This document shows positions 8,847 through 17,611 of a DNA stretch of 64,000 bases, in pieces. This stretch comes from Ciceribacter sp. L1K22. Lineage in GTDB: Bacteria; Pseudomonadota; Alphaproteobacteria; Rhizobiales; Rhizobiaceae. The stretch spans positions 2,648,030 to 2,712,029 of the forward strand of contig NZ_JAGFPK010000001.1 in NCBI RefSeq assembly GCF_017599385.1. The letters are read 5' to 3'. The notes beneath the pieces were generated by a model. It was not told where the DNA came from, made no database searches, and saw only the letters and a list, made by a program, of their open reading frames with translations. Every line of letters starts with the position of its first letter. Position 1 is the stretch's first letter. The position numbers were made by a program, and so were the translations under genes.

Positions 8847-9821
8847 ATGATGTTCAGCGCCCGCGCAACCCTTCTTGCCGCCCTCGTCTCCTCGATACTC
8901 TGCTTCAGTGCGCAGGCGCAGGTGCCGACAACCGAATTGACGGTGATGTCCTTCAATATCTGGGGCGGCGGCGCCAATGAAGGCAAGGGCGTCGAGGAAA
9001 CGGTCGCCGCCATCCGTGCGGCCGGTGCCGATATCATCGGCATTCAGGAGACAAAACCGGAACCGGAGGTCTGCGAGGCGGACGATTGCGCCGCCACCGG
9101 CGAGAGTGTGGCTGCGCGCATCGCCGAAGCGCTTGGCTTCCACCACTTCGATCAGAGCGAGGAAAACCCCGCGCTTTGGGCAAACGCGATCATCAGCCGC
9201 TATCCGATCGGCAAGCCAACCGCAAACGAACTCGGCGTCGAGATCGCGGTCGGCGACCGCAAGGTCTACGCCTTCAACATCCACCTGACGGACTTTCCCT
9301 ACCAACCCTACCAGCTTCTGAACATCGAATACGGGCCGGCGCCGTTCCTGAAGACCGGCAAGGAAGCGGTCGCCGCTGCCAAAGCGGCGCGCGGCCCGGC
9401 GCTCGACCTGTTGATGAGCGACCTGAAAGAGGCCGACGGCGCCGATGCGGTGTTCCTCTTCGGCGATTTCAACGAGCCCTCGCACCGGGACTGGACCGAG
9501 GCCGCGGTCAAGGCCGGTCATCAACCCACCGTCGTTGAATACCCGACCACACTCAGGATCGAGAAGGAAGGCGGCTTCACCGATCTTTTCCGCGCGGCAT
9601 TTCCCGATGAAGTCGCAAAGCCCGCCTTCACCTGGACGCCAACGAGTGAGCCGACGAATCCCGAGGATCACCACGACCGCATCGACTTCACCTTTGGTAA
9701 GGCGGATAACCTAACAGTCGTTAAGGCCGGCATCGTCGGCGAGAAGGCGCCGGAGGCCGATATCGTCGTGACGCCGTGGCCGTCGGATCATCGCGCCAGC
9801 ATGGCGACCGTCAGGTTCTAG
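8847..9821 (+). CDS. Secreted endonuclease/exonuclease/phosphatase family protein
   Basis: A 324-residue protein of the EEP superfamily. The chosen ATG has GGAG 4 bases upstream and opens a signal peptide (LLAALVSSILCFSAQAQ), so the enzyme acts in the periplasm or outside the cell. Catalytic elements are MSFNIWGG, GIQETKPE, the Asn/Asp motif FLFGDFNEPSH and the C-terminal SDHRAS. The superfamily hydrolyses phosphodiester bonds in nucleic acids, inositol phosphates or sphingolipids; which substrate applies is not visible. The gene is convergent with dgkA, with a 4-base overlap of the ends. Confidence 0.85.
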   Translation: MMFSARATLLAALVSSILCFSAQAQVPTTELTVMSFNIWGGGANEGKGVEETVAAIRAAGADIIGIQETKPEPEVCEADDCAATGESVAARIAEALGFHHFDQSEENPALWANAIISRYPIGKPTANELGVEIAVGDRKVYAFNIHLTDFPYQPYQLLNIEYGPAPFLKTGKEAVAAAKAARGPALDLLMSDLKEADGADAVFLFGDFNEPSHRDWTEAAVKAGHQPTVVEYPTTLRIEKEGGFTDLFRAAFPDEVAKPAFTWTPTSEPTNPEDHHDRIDFTFGKADNLTVVKAGIVGEKAPEADIVVTPWPSDHRASMATVRF

Positions 9822-10231
9822 GCGAGAGCGGTGCGGACAACGACGCTCGCGACGAACACCGCATTGGCCACGAGAAGGCAGAAAACGGCGAAGGAACCCA
9901 GATCCTTCGCGTGTTTTGCGACGATGGAAAACTCCGGCGAAATGCGGTCGATGATCTCCTCGATCGCCGTGTTCAGCGCCTCGACGGCGAACAGCACGAA
10001 GGCCAGAACGCTGAACAGCAGGTAATCGTTGAACGACGCGCCAAAAACGGCGAAGAGAACGATGATACCGGCATAGGCGAGCAGTTCGTGGCGGAACGCC
10101 GACTCCTGCGTCAGCCGCTTGAAACCCTGAAACGAATAGCGGGACGCGGCAAAGAAGTGAGCGATCCCCCTCTCCTTGCGGATTCCGGTGTTGCCGATGA
10201 TGTCGGGCTCGGGTGCCTTGTGTTCATTCAT
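9818..10231 (-). CDS. dgkA: Diacylglycerol kinase (DgkA)
   Basis: A 137-residue trimeric inner-membrane kinase that phosphorylates diacylglycerol, recycling lipid left by periplasmic glucan or polymer modification. The family signature is clear: EALNTAIEEIIDRISPE with the conserved Glu/Asn/Asp residues, then AKDLGSFAV; three hydrophobic segments flank it. The N-terminal 25 residues are polar. It overlaps the 3' end of cobT by 8 bases on the same strand, so it is probably transcribed with cobT although the pathways are unrelated. Confidence 0.9.
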   Translation of the reverse strand: MNEHKAPEPDIIGNTGIRKERGIAHFFAASRYSFQGFKRLTQESAFRHELLAYAGIIVLFAVFGASFNDYLLFSVLAFVLFAVEALNTAIEEIIDRISPEFSIVAKHAKDLGSFAVFCLLVANAVFVASVVVRTALA

Positions 10232-11246
10232 GGGACTTGTTGCTCACGCCTGCGCTTTCGAACGTCGCCATGCCCGAATGGCAGGCCGCAGCGGCCTTCA
10301 CGATACCGGCCGCGAGTGCAGCGCCTGTCCCTTCGCCAAGCCGCATGCCGAGCGCCAGGAGCGGCGTCTTACCAAGACGGTCAATGGCCTTGATGTGACC
10401 GGGCTCGGCCGAGACGTGGCCGATCAGGCAGTGATCGAGCGCCGACGGGTTCATCGCCTTCAGGATCGAGGCCGCCGCCGTCGTCACATAACCGTCGAGC
10501 AGCACCGGAACGCGCTCGACGCGGGCGGCCAGGATGGCACCCGCCATGGCCGCGATTTCGCGCCCGCCGAGACGGCGCAGCACTTCGAGCGGATCGCCGA
10601 GATGGTCACGGTGGAAATCGACGGCCTTCTCCACCGCCTCGATCTTCCGCTTCAGGACGTCGCCTTCCGAACCGGTGCCGGGTCCGACCCATTCCTCTGC
10701 TGTGCCGCCATAAAGCGCGAGGTTGATCGCAGCCGCGATCGTCGTGTTGCCGATGCCCATCTCGCCGACGCAAAGAAGATCGGTGCCGCCGGCAATCGCC
10801 TCCATGCCGAAGGCCATGGTCGCCGCGCAATCGCGCTCCGACAAAGCCGGTTCACAGGTGATGTCGCCGGTCGGATAATCGAGCGCCAGATCGAAGATCT
10901 TCAGCCCGAGGTCGTTGGCGACGCAGATCTGGTTGATGGCAGCGCCACCCGCGGCGAAGTTCTCGACCATCTGCTGCGTCACCGACGAGGGGAACGGCGT
11001 GATACCGTGCTTGGTGACACCGTGATTGCCGGCGAAGATGGCAACCAGTGGGCGATTGACCGCCGGCGGACGACCGGTCCACGCTGCCAGCCACATCGCG
11101 ATCTCCTCGAGACGACCGAGCGCGCCCGGCGGCTTGGTCAATTGCCGATCGCGGTCGCGCGCGGCAACGAGCGCGGCCGTATCCGGTCCCGGCAGATCCC
11201 GCAGGAGGGTGCGAAAGTCGTCGAAAGGCAGTCCGGTGACCGTCAT
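10224..11246 (-). CDS. cobT: Nicotinate-nucleotide--dimethylbenzimidazole phosphoribosyltransferase
   Basis: A 340-residue cytoplasmic enzyme that makes alpha-ribazole phosphate from nicotinate mononucleotide and dimethylbenzimidazole for the lower loop of cobalamin. Visible motifs are LTKPPGALGRLEEIA, AGNHGVTKHG, MGIGNTTIAAAI and the C-terminal HVSAEPGHIKAI with its catalytic Glu region. ATG 11246 is chosen because conservation starts at MTVTGLPFDDF; the frame is open further upstream. It is divergent from cobS, the next enzyme of the pathway. No cobalamin riboswitch is recognisable in the short gap between them. The symbol follows enteric-style naming (bluB-cobT pathway); rhizobial genes are sometimes called cobU. 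Confidence 0.92.
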   Translation of the reverse strand: MTVTGLPFDDFRTLLRDLPGPDTAALVAARDRDRQLTKPPGALGRLEEIAMWLAAWTGRPPAVNRPLVAIFAGNHGVTKHGITPFPSSVTQQMVENFAAGGAAINQICVANDLGLKIFDLALDYPTGDITCEPALSERDCAATMAFGMEAIAGGTDLLCVGEMGIGNTTIAAAINLALYGGTAEEWVGPGTGSEGDVLKRKIEAVEKAVDFHRDHLGDPLEVLRRLGGREIAAMAGAILAARVERVPVLLDGYVTTAAASILKAMNPSALDHCLIGHVSAEPGHIKAIDRLGKTPLLALGMRLGEGTGAALAAGIVKAAAACHSGMATFESAGVSNKSHE

Positions 11247-11351
11247 GGAGAAAGCTTTCTTGTCATCTTCGTGTAAATCAGGCTTTGTGCGCTTGTCATA
11301 ATGAGGCTGCGTCACGGCCACAACATGAAAAAGCGACATTTGTCGCGTCCG

Positions 11352-12152
11352 ATGGAGCAGTCGATCGCCATGCAATTGCGTGGATTTTTGGGCGATAGCG
11401 TAAGAGCGGTCGGCTTTCTCAGCCGCTTTCCCGTCCCTTCACGGTTTTACGAGGGGCATACGGCGCCTATCTCCGCCATGGCGGGCGCCTTTCCCCTGGC
11501 CGGTGCGATCGTGGCCCTGCCTGCCGCCATGCTGCTCCTCGTTCTCGACGCGACGGGCGCGCCAGAACTGCTTGTCGGCTTTCTGGTCGTCGCCACACAG
11601 ATCGTATCGTCAGGCGCACTGCACGAGGACGGTCTCGCGGACTGCGCCGACGGCCTCTTCGGGGGCCGCGATCGGGACAGGATGCTGGCCATCATGAAGG
11701 ACAGCCGCGTCGGCAGCTACGGCGTGTTGGCCCTCGTTCTGGCCGTTGGCATCCGCGCATCGGCCATCGCGGCCGTTGCCGACGCACAGTCGCCGCTTGT
11801 CGGCGCCGTCGCCTTGCTGATCGCAGCGATCCTCAGCCGCAGCGCCATGGTGTGGCACTGGTCATCGCTCCCGCAGGCCCGGCCCGACGGCGTGGCGGCC
11901 GCGGCTGGCGCACCGGATCGGTCCGCAAGGAGGATCGCCGTGATCAGCGGTGTCGCGCTTTGCCTTGTTCTCGGCACGGTGGAGTTCATCGTTCCTGCCG
12001 TCCTGCTGGCCATCACAGCCTCGGCGGTGACCGGCCAGGTCTTCGCCAGCTTCGTGACCCGCAAGATCGGCGGCCACACCGGCGACACCATTGGTGCCAG
12101 CCAGCAAATTGCCGAGATCGTGACACTGCTCTGCCTTGCCCTGGTGCTCTGA
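11352..12152 (+). CDS. cobS: Adenosylcobinamide-GDP ribazoletransferase (cobalamin synthase)
   Basis: About 266 residues of polytopic inner-membrane enzyme that joins adenosylcobinamide-GDP to alpha-ribazole (phosphate), the last assembly step of cobalamin. Signatures are LHEDGLADCADGLFGG, MKDSRVGSYG and GGHTGDTIGASQQ, which carry the Asp residues for metal and substrate. Several candidate starts exist between 11301 and 11370; none has a strong ribosome site, though GGAG lies 13 bases before ATG 11370, so the N-terminus is uncertain. It is divergent from cobT and followed 35 bases later by DUF1289. Confidence 0.9.
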   Translation: MEQSIAMQLRGFLGDSVRAVGFLSRFPVPSRFYEGHTAPISAMAGAFPLAGAIVALPAAMLLLVLDATGAPELLVGFLVVATQIVSSGALHEDGLADCADGLFGGRDRDRMLAIMKDSRVGSYGVLALVLAVGIRASAIAAVADAQSPLVGAVALLIAAILSRSAMVWHWSSLPQARPDGVAAAAGAPDRSARRIAVISGVALCLVLGTVEFIVPAVLLAITASAVTGQVFASFVTRKIGGHTGDTIGASQQIAEIVTLLCLALVL

Positions 12153-12187
12153 CATACCAATATTAGGCCGCAAACACGGAACATCTC

Positions 12188-12412
12188 ATGGAATCGCCCT
12201 GCATTCTCGTCTGCTCCATCGACGACAAGACCGGATACTGTTTCGGCTGCGGCCGCACGCGCGACGAAATCGCCGGCTGGATCGGCTATTCCAGCGCCGA
12301 ACGTCGAGCGATCATGGACGCGCTTCCGGCGCGGCTGGAAACGGTCGAACGTAAGCCCCGCCGGGAAACGCGTCGCACCCGCATGGCCAGGGAGCGCCAG
12401 GACGGTGTTTAG
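12188..12412 (+). CDS. DUF1289 small Cys-rich protein
   Basis: A 74-residue protein of the DUF1289 family, defined by four cysteines in the pattern SPCILVCSIDDKTGYCFGCG, which suggests metal binding. The C-terminal half is Arg/Lys-rich and poorly conserved. Function is unknown. It overlaps the following aspartic protease gene by 8 bases, so the two are coupled. A DUF1289 gene beside cob genes is a familiar arrangement in Rhizobiales. Confidence 0.85.
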   Translation: MESPCILVCSIDDKTGYCFGCGRTRDEIAGWIGYSSAERRAIMDALPARLETVERKPRRETRRTRMARERQDGV

Positions 12413-13106
12413 GCTCGGTTTCGCGCTCGCGGTTCTCGGCTTCGGCCTCGTCGTGCTGATCATGAACAATAACAGCGGCCGGAGCTTCGGCATGGACAAC
12501 GACCGGTTCGGCGAGATGATCACGCTGCTGCCCTTTGCCGCTCTCATCGGCGCCGGAATCCTGGCGAGCCGCAGGTCGCTCGGCGAAAGCGCGCGCCAGA
12601 TGTTGATCTGGGTGGTGATCGTGCTGGCGCTCGTCACGGGATACGTCTATCGCGGCGACCTGATGGCAGTAAGCGATCGGGTGCTCGCAAGCCTGGTCCC
12701 AGGCCGCGCCGTGGTGGTTGAGGAAACAGACGGAGCCCAGTCGGTGGTCCTGCACAAGTCGATGGGTGGCCACTTCGAGGCCACGGTCGATGTCAATGGC
12801 ACGGGACTGCCGATGCTGGTCGACACCGGAGCATCATCGGTGGCGCTGAGCTGGGACGACGCCATCAGGGCGGGCATCGATCCCCAATCGCTGACCTTCT
12901 CTCGCACCATCCTGACAGCCAACGGAACGGCGCAGGCGGCACCGGTCAGGCTGCGCAGCGTATCGATCGGTCCGATCTGGCGTGAAAATGTCGAGGCTCT
13001 GGTAACCGAACAGGGCAAACTCAGCCAGAGCCTGCTCGGCATGAGTTTCATCGGCACGCTCGGCGCGCTGGAAATGCGCGCCGACGAGCTACGGCTCAGA
13101 AACTAG
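12405..13106 (+). CDS. Retropepsin-like aspartic protease, clan AA (TIGR02281 family)
   Basis: A 233-residue protein with two or three N-terminal hydrophobic segments (to about residue 80) followed by a single retropepsin-like domain. The active-site motif is PMLVDTGASSVALS, with a further conserved ILTANGTAQAAPVRL flap region and a C-terminal LGMSFIG. The topology suggests that the protease domain is exposed to the periplasm. It starts at a GTG inside the end of the DUF1289 gene. The substrate is not known; the family is typical of alphaproteobacteria. Confidence 0.85.
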   Translation: MFRLGFALAVLGFGLVVLIMNNNSGRSFGMDNDRFGEMITLLPFAALIGAGILASRRSLGESARQMLIWVVIVLALVTGYVYRGDLMAVSDRVLASLVPGRAVVVEETDGAQSVVLHKSMGGHFEATVDVNGTGLPMLVDTGASSVALSWDDAIRAGIDPQSLTFSRTILTANGTAQAAPVRLRSVSIGPIWRENVEALVTEQGKLSQSLLGMSFIGTLGALEMRADELRLRN

Positions 13107-13136
13107 CAGTATCGCTGCCAGAGAAGCGAGAGACGC

Positions 13137-13955
13137 CTAGCGCTTCTGCGCGCTCCTGATCTGGGTCAGGGTGTCGAGGTTCTGGTTGACGCGGCAGTAG
13201 AATTCCTCGTCGATGAACGGCCGCAGCATGAAGTCGTTGCCGCCGACCTTCAGGAACCGCGCCGACAGGAGGCGGTTCGTCGAGGACGAGACGCCGATGA
13301 TGCGCAATTCGTGCGAGCCGCGCACGCCGCGGATACGGCGGGTCAGTTCGAAGCCGTCGATGTCGGGCATGTTGTAGTCGGTGACCACCAGGCCGATATC
13401 CGGATTGGCCTTGAGAATCTCGAGCGCCTTGGCGCCGCTCTCCGCCGTGCTGACCTTGAAATTGTAGCGCTTCAGACGGCTCGACAGCAGGGTTCTGGCG
13501 GTCGGGCTGTCATCGACGATCAGCACGTGATGGCGATGGTTGGTCAGGAAGCGATAGACCGACTCGATCAGCATTTCGACGGCGAAGATGCTGTCCTTCA
13601 GGATATAGTCGACGATGTTCTTCTGCAGCAGCTTCTCGCGGGTCTCGTCGTGGAACGTACCCGTGAAGACGATCGTCGGGATATTGCAGTCGATGAGATA
13701 TTCCAGAGCCTCGCCGCTTTCCGCGCCGGGCAGGTTGATGTTCGAGATGGCAAGAACCACCGGCTCGGACGACAGCTCGTTCGCCGCCTGTATATCCTCG
13801 AACGTCCGGCAGATTTCGCAATCGATGCCGAGAAGTTCCTTCAGCCGCGCCGAGATCATGGAAGTGAAGACATTCGAATCCTCGCCCACGAGGATACGAA
13901 CATCAGGAAACTGCTCACCGGAATACTGCATTCCGGAAATACCAAGGACTGCCAT
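13137..13955 (-). CDS. Response regulator with two receiver domains, first one degenerate
   Basis: A 272-residue protein consisting of two CheY-like receivers and no output domain. The first (residues 20-135) has the acidic pair G-E-D but Asn72 at the phosphoacceptor position (SNINLPG), with Lys120 kept. The second (143-265) is canonical at DD and Asp193 (TDYNMPDIDG), but has Arg in place of the usual Lys before Pro-Phe (FMLRPF). Such tandem receivers resemble the N-terminal half of PleD and probably act through protein-protein contacts. The gene stands alone. Its kinase is not identifiable from context. Confidence 0.85.
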   Translation of the reverse strand: MAVLGISGMQYSGEQFPDVRILVGEDSNVFTSMISARLKELLGIDCEICRTFEDIQAANELSSEPVVLAISNINLPGAESGEALEYLIDCNIPTIVFTGTFHDETREKLLQKNIVDYILKDSIFAVEMLIESVYRFLTNHRHHVLIVDDSPTARTLLSSRLKRYNFKVSTAESGAKALEILKANPDIGLVVTDYNMPDIDGFELTRRIRGVRGSHELRIIGVSSSTNRLLSARFLKVGGNDFMLRPFIDEEFYCRVNQNLDTLTQIRSAQKR

Positions 13956-14120
13956 GCTGCGCCTTTTCTGGGAACGACCGAACTGAATCGGACGCTAGCA
14001 CGTGTCACTTAGGGAACAGTTAATCGGCAAACGCGAGGAATTGGTAAAGCCTAACGAAGGGTAAATCCCACCAGGCTAGATTTGCCACAGCCACGCCGGT
14101 GCGAGAGCAGTTAGCGGTGG

Positions 14121-14384
14121 TCAACGCACGGTCGCCGAGCCATCCTTCACGTCGACGGTCTCGCCGCCCTCCAGGCCGACGCGGTCGCCGTTCGGCAGCG
14201 TCAGGAAACAACCGGCCGGGCAGATGGTTTCCGTCTGGCCGGCGTCGAGCGCCACCTCCATCCGGTTGCCGCCCTCGACAACGACGAGGACAACCGGGGC
14301 GGAGCCAGAATTGGTCACCGTCGCGGAGAAAGCCGGCACGGCTGCGGCGGAGATCATCGACATGGCGATCAGAAATCTTTTCAT
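14121..14384 (-). CDS. Small exported protein of unknown function
   Basis: An 87-residue protein with a clear signal peptide (MKRFLIAMSMISAAAVPAFS) and a mature part of about 66 residues. The mature part carries the block NGDRVGLEGGETVDVKDGSA and two cysteines (ICPAGCF) that could form a disulfide in the periplasm. It is probably a small beta-rich domain. No family is recognised. It lies between the response regulator and the MscS channel, all on the minus strand, with gaps too large to call an operon. Confidence 0.7.
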   Translation of the reverse strand: MKRFLIAMSMISAAAVPAFSATVTNSGSAPVVLVVVEGGNRMEVALDAGQTETICPAGCFLTLPNGDRVGLEGGETVDVKDGSATVR

Positions 14385-14461
14385 TCTCGTCCAGCGTGCG
14401 AGCGCTGCCTCTCAGTAGTCGACCCGGTGTTTCCGGGCCTGCCCCTCTTTATTAGTTGAAT

Positions 14462-14496
14462 GAGACTGAACGGACGCTGAACGACCGTTCAGTCTC
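14462..14496 (-). terminator. Inverted repeat across the end of the MscS-type gene
   Basis: A perfect 12-bp inverted repeat (14462-14473 and 14485-14496) with an 11-base spacer overlaps the stop codon of the channel gene at 14489-14491. It could end transcription or protect the 3' end, but the downstream strand is not T-rich, so a Rho-independent terminator is only a moderate guess. A regulator binding site is an alternative. Confidence 0.45.
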
Positions 14497-16969
14497 GCGT
14501 GACTGTGTCAGCCTCTGGGCGATCTTGCAATTGCCCGTGGTCGCCATCCGGCAACTTCGCCCCCGTTGCGCGCCCGAGTTCGGTCTGGACGACCTCGCGT
14601 ACGAAGAGATTGACGTCGTGCTTCTGGTAGGGAATTTCGATGCCCTCCGCCCGGAATTTTTCCAGAATCGAAATGCGGACACCATTCTTCACGGCAAGAC
14701 TGTCCAGAATATCGGGCACGAACAGACAAACCTGGAAGTCCAGCGACGACGCGCCGAAGCCGAGGAAGATAACGAAAGGCTCAGGCGTCAACAGCACGCC
14801 CTCCTGCTCCAGCGCCGCCTGCTGAAGGAGTTCCATGACCTTTCGCGGATCGCTGTCGTATCCGGCTCCGACGACCACATCGATACGCGCCAGGCGGTTG
14901 CGGTGGGTCCAGTTGCCGACAGACGCGTTGATCAGCTCGGAATTCGGGACAATGATAGACTGGCGCTGGAAAGTCTCGATCTCGGTCGCCCGCACCGAGA
15001 TGCGCCGCACGAAGCCTTCCGTCGTTCCCGTCGCCACCCAGTCGCCCACCTTGAACGGCCGCTCGGCGAGAAGAATGAGACCCGAAACGAAGTTCGAAAC
15101 GATGTTCTGCAATCCGAAGCCGATGCCAAGCGACAGGGCGCCTGCTACCAGCGCCAGGCTTGAAAGGTCGATCCCGGCTGCGGAAATGCCGATCAGCCCT
15201 GCCAGCGCCGTTCCAAGATAGCCGACAGCCGTCCTCACCGAGTTGCGCACACCGCCATCCACATGCGAGCGCGCCATGACGCTGCCGTCGAGCCATTTCT
15301 GGAACCAGCGGGTCGCAAGAAGGCCCAGCACGAACAAAAGGATGCCGCCGAAGATCCCGACAAGCGAGATTCGAATGCTGCCGATCGAGATCTCGGTGAA
15401 CGCCTGGTAGGCGAGGAGTTGCAGGTCGCGTGGACTGAACCCCCAGGAAAACAGGATGAGCGGCAGGCCGATTGCGATCGCGAAGGCATAGATGAGTAGA
15501 CCCGCCGCCAGACCCGTCTGGTCTAGCGCAACCGGCGAAAGGGCGAACCGCTGACCGAGACGCCGGCCGACCAGCGTCTCGCCGAACCGGTTGGGCGCGG
15601 AAATCGCTTTACCAGACAGGATACCGAGATAGACGGTGACAAGAACCGCGCCCGTCACAACGATCTGGGTCGCCATGAAGCGGGCGAAGCCGACATAGCC
15701 GGTCAGTGCAGCGAGGATGAGACCGAGCCCGACCAGGCGGAAGCTGATGGCAAGCGTCCTCGGCCAGGGGCGTCCGCGCAGTGCCGGGTCACCGCTGGCA
15801 TCCGTGACAGGACGCAGGAAGGACACGATGAAGATGATGAGACCGACGAGAACCGAAGAGATCAGGCTCTTGACGACCGTCAGGACGATTGGCGAACTCA
15901 AGGCTTCCGTCGCGGAGCCCACCACATAGTCCAGGCCGTTGATCACGGCCATCATCAGCACCGCGAAATTGAGGTCGCGTGCACCCTTGTTCGACAGCCG
16001 CACCAGCCGCCAGTCAGGCTCCCTTGGCGCAAGGACGGCTGTCGCCAGCAGCGAGACGAACACCACCAGACCGACGAACCCGAACAGCGCCTGGACGATC
16101 GGCGCGATGTCGGCTCGCAGCACGTTGAAAACATCAAGGAAAAAATAGCTCGAGATCAGGAAGACCCCGAGCGCCAGCGTCGGGAGGATCGTCGACCAGA
16201 ACGCCACCGATAGCCGGCTCATGTAATTCGGATTGCCGCGAGTCCGACTGCGTCGGATCAGGTTTCCGAAGAGGCGATATTCGGAGAAAGCAAGTGCCAG
16301 TGCCAGGACGAGCGACAGTGTCACGGCGGCGCCGAGCGCGGCGCGCTTGAATTTCCACACGAACGAATACCAGCTCGACACGACCCGACCGAACCGGTCG
16401 GCTTCCTGCACGAAGGCTCCGGATGCTTCCGCGAACACGTCGGCGGAAATATCCGTGTGCTTGAACAACTCGTCGGCAAAAAGCTGCCGACGGATCTCCG
16501 TCACGGAATTGGAGAGCGTCGTCCCGCGGATCGACAGGTCTTCGGCCTGTCCCGTCAGCGCATTGATCTGCAACCGTTCGGCGTTCAGCCGATTGCGCTC
16601 GTCGGTAATCTCGGGAGCCTCCGCCGGCTCTCCTTCGGCCGGCGGCTCTCCCAGTTCCGTGAGGCGCGACTTCACCTCGTTGAAACGCGGCCGCAAGTCG
16701 ACGGAGATTTTCAGGAGGTCCCGCACGATCGAATCGATCTGCGCCTTGATCTCCGTCAGGGCAGCGTCGTTGGTGCTTCGGCCCTCGATCTGGCCTTCAA
16801 GACTGTTAAGCCTCTGGCTGGCCGTTTCGATCGATTTGCCTGCCTGCTCTAGCTGCGCGGGCGCTGCCGGCGCCTGGGCAAGAACCGGCGTCACGGCGAA
16901 GCTGCCGCAGACGAGACATGCGGCCAAGATCACTCGAAGCAAAAGCAGGCGTTGAAAAATAAGAATCAA
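14489..16969 (-). CDS. Large MscS-family mechanosensitive channel with DUF3772-type N-terminus
   Basis: An 826-residue inner-membrane channel. A signal peptide (LLLRVILAACLVCGSFAV, ending near LAQ) leads into a periplasmic coiled-coil region of about 170 residues, then around ten membrane segments and the MscS core. The core is marked by the pore helix and beta-domain stretch LGIGFGLQNIVSNFVSGLIL and LLAERPFKVGDWV. The C-terminal cytoplasmic domain ends with IPYQKHDVNLF. Such large MscS homologues release solutes on osmotic downshock. Translation appears to begin at a TTG at 16969; a start slightly inside is possible. Confidence 0.88.
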   Translation of the reverse strand: MILIFQRLLLLRVILAACLVCGSFAVTPVLAQAPAAPAQLEQAGKSIETASQRLNSLEGQIEGRSTNDAALTEIKAQIDSIVRDLLKISVDLRPRFNEVKSRLTELGEPPAEGEPAEAPEITDERNRLNAERLQINALTGQAEDLSIRGTTLSNSVTEIRRQLFADELFKHTDISADVFAEASGAFVQEADRFGRVVSSWYSFVWKFKRAALGAAVTLSLVLALALAFSEYRLFGNLIRRSRTRGNPNYMSRLSVAFWSTILPTLALGVFLISSYFFLDVFNVLRADIAPIVQALFGFVGLVVFVSLLATAVLAPREPDWRLVRLSNKGARDLNFAVLMMAVINGLDYVVGSATEALSSPIVLTVVKSLISSVLVGLIIFIVSFLRPVTDASGDPALRGRPWPRTLAISFRLVGLGLILAALTGYVGFARFMATQIVVTGAVLVTVYLGILSGKAISAPNRFGETLVGRRLGQRFALSPVALDQTGLAAGLLIYAFAIAIGLPLILFSWGFSPRDLQLLAYQAFTEISIGSIRISLVGIFGGILLFVLGLLATRWFQKWLDGSVMARSHVDGGVRNSVRTAVGYLGTALAGLIGISAAGIDLSSLALVAGALSLGIGFGLQNIVSNFVSGLILLAERPFKVGDWVATGTTEGFVRRISVRATEIETFQRQSIIVPNSELINASVGNWTHRNRLARIDVVVGAGYDSDPRKVMELLQQAALEQEGVLLTPEPFVIFLGFGASSLDFQVCLFVPDILDSLAVKNGVRISILEKFRAEGIEIPYQKHDVNLFVREVVQTELGRATGAKLPDGDHGQLQDRPEADTVTRD

Positions 16970-17025
16970 AATCGGTCCCTGTCGGAGTTCGCAGCACGAG
17001 CGCGGAAAATAGGGACAGTTCGGGA

Positions 17026-17056
17026 CAAAAGAAAGGAGGCGTTGATCCTCGCCTCC
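17026..17056 (-). terminator. Intrinsic terminator after hutX
   Basis: Read on the minus strand, a 7-bp stem (17056-17050 with 17041-17035) with an 8-base loop is followed by TTTCTTTT (17034-17027). It lies about 28 bases after the hutX stop, in the right place to end the heme degradation operon. Confidence 0.7.
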
Positions 17057-17083
17057 TCCGGACTTGCTGCAAATGCGTGTGTG

Positions 17084-17611
17084 TCAGGCCGACGCCATGT
17101 CGCCGCGCAGGGTTTCGAACTGCTCGAGTTGCGCGGCGATCAGGTTCCGTTCGGCATCGCGCCGCACGAAGACCTTGAACATCGCCTTGCCCTCGCTGTT
17201 CATGAACCATACCGAGCACGACCGCCGGCCGTGGAAACCACGATCGACAAACACGATCGAGACGCAACGATCCTTGCGGATGTGACCGCCGATCGGGCTG
17301 TCGCCGTGAATGTTGAACCATCCATGGCCTTCGCTGCCGGCAGGCAGCGCGCCTTCGACTTCAAGCACGATATCCTCGGTATGCACGATCATCAGGACGT
17401 CTCCCCAGGCGCCGAGACGCGCCCAGATGTCCTCGAACCGACTGGCCGGCACGATCACCGCGGCGCCCTCAGGCAGCACGGCAAGCACGTCGAGCGGCGT
17501 GACGCGGCCATTGGCGGCGATCGCCTCGACCACCCCGTCCGGCTTCTCGGCCAGTGCCGCCCGCGCCTTTTCGGCCGTCTCGGGCGCGATTTCGATGCTC
17601 AAGGCGCTCAT
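17084..17611 (-). CDS. hutX: Heme utilisation cytosolic carrier protein HutX
   Basis: A 175-residue cytoplasmic heme-binding protein of the HutX/HuvX family, which takes heme from the importer and passes it to a heme-degrading enzyme. Recognised family blocks are KPDGVVEAIAANGRVTPLDV, WGDVLMIVHTEDIVLEVEG, GHGWFNIHGDSPIGGHI and FVDRGFHGRRSCSVWFMN. Its ATG overlaps the TGA of the upstream monooxygenase gene by one base (TGATG), so translation is coupled. The operon is divergent from hmuTUV. Confidence 0.88.
   Translation of the reverse strand: MSALSIEIAPETAEKARAALAEKPDGVVEAIAANGRVTPLDVLAVLPEGAAVIVPASRFEDIWARLGAWGDVLMIVHTEDIVLEVEGALPAGSEGHGWFNIHGDSPIGGHIRKDRCVSIVFVDRGFHGRRSCSVWFMNSEGKAMFKVFVRRDAERNLIAAQLEQFETLRGDMASA

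Noticed and set aside
11247..11351. Cobalamin riboswitch between cobT and cobS
   Set aside because: The gap is too short and no B12-box-like sequence was seen.
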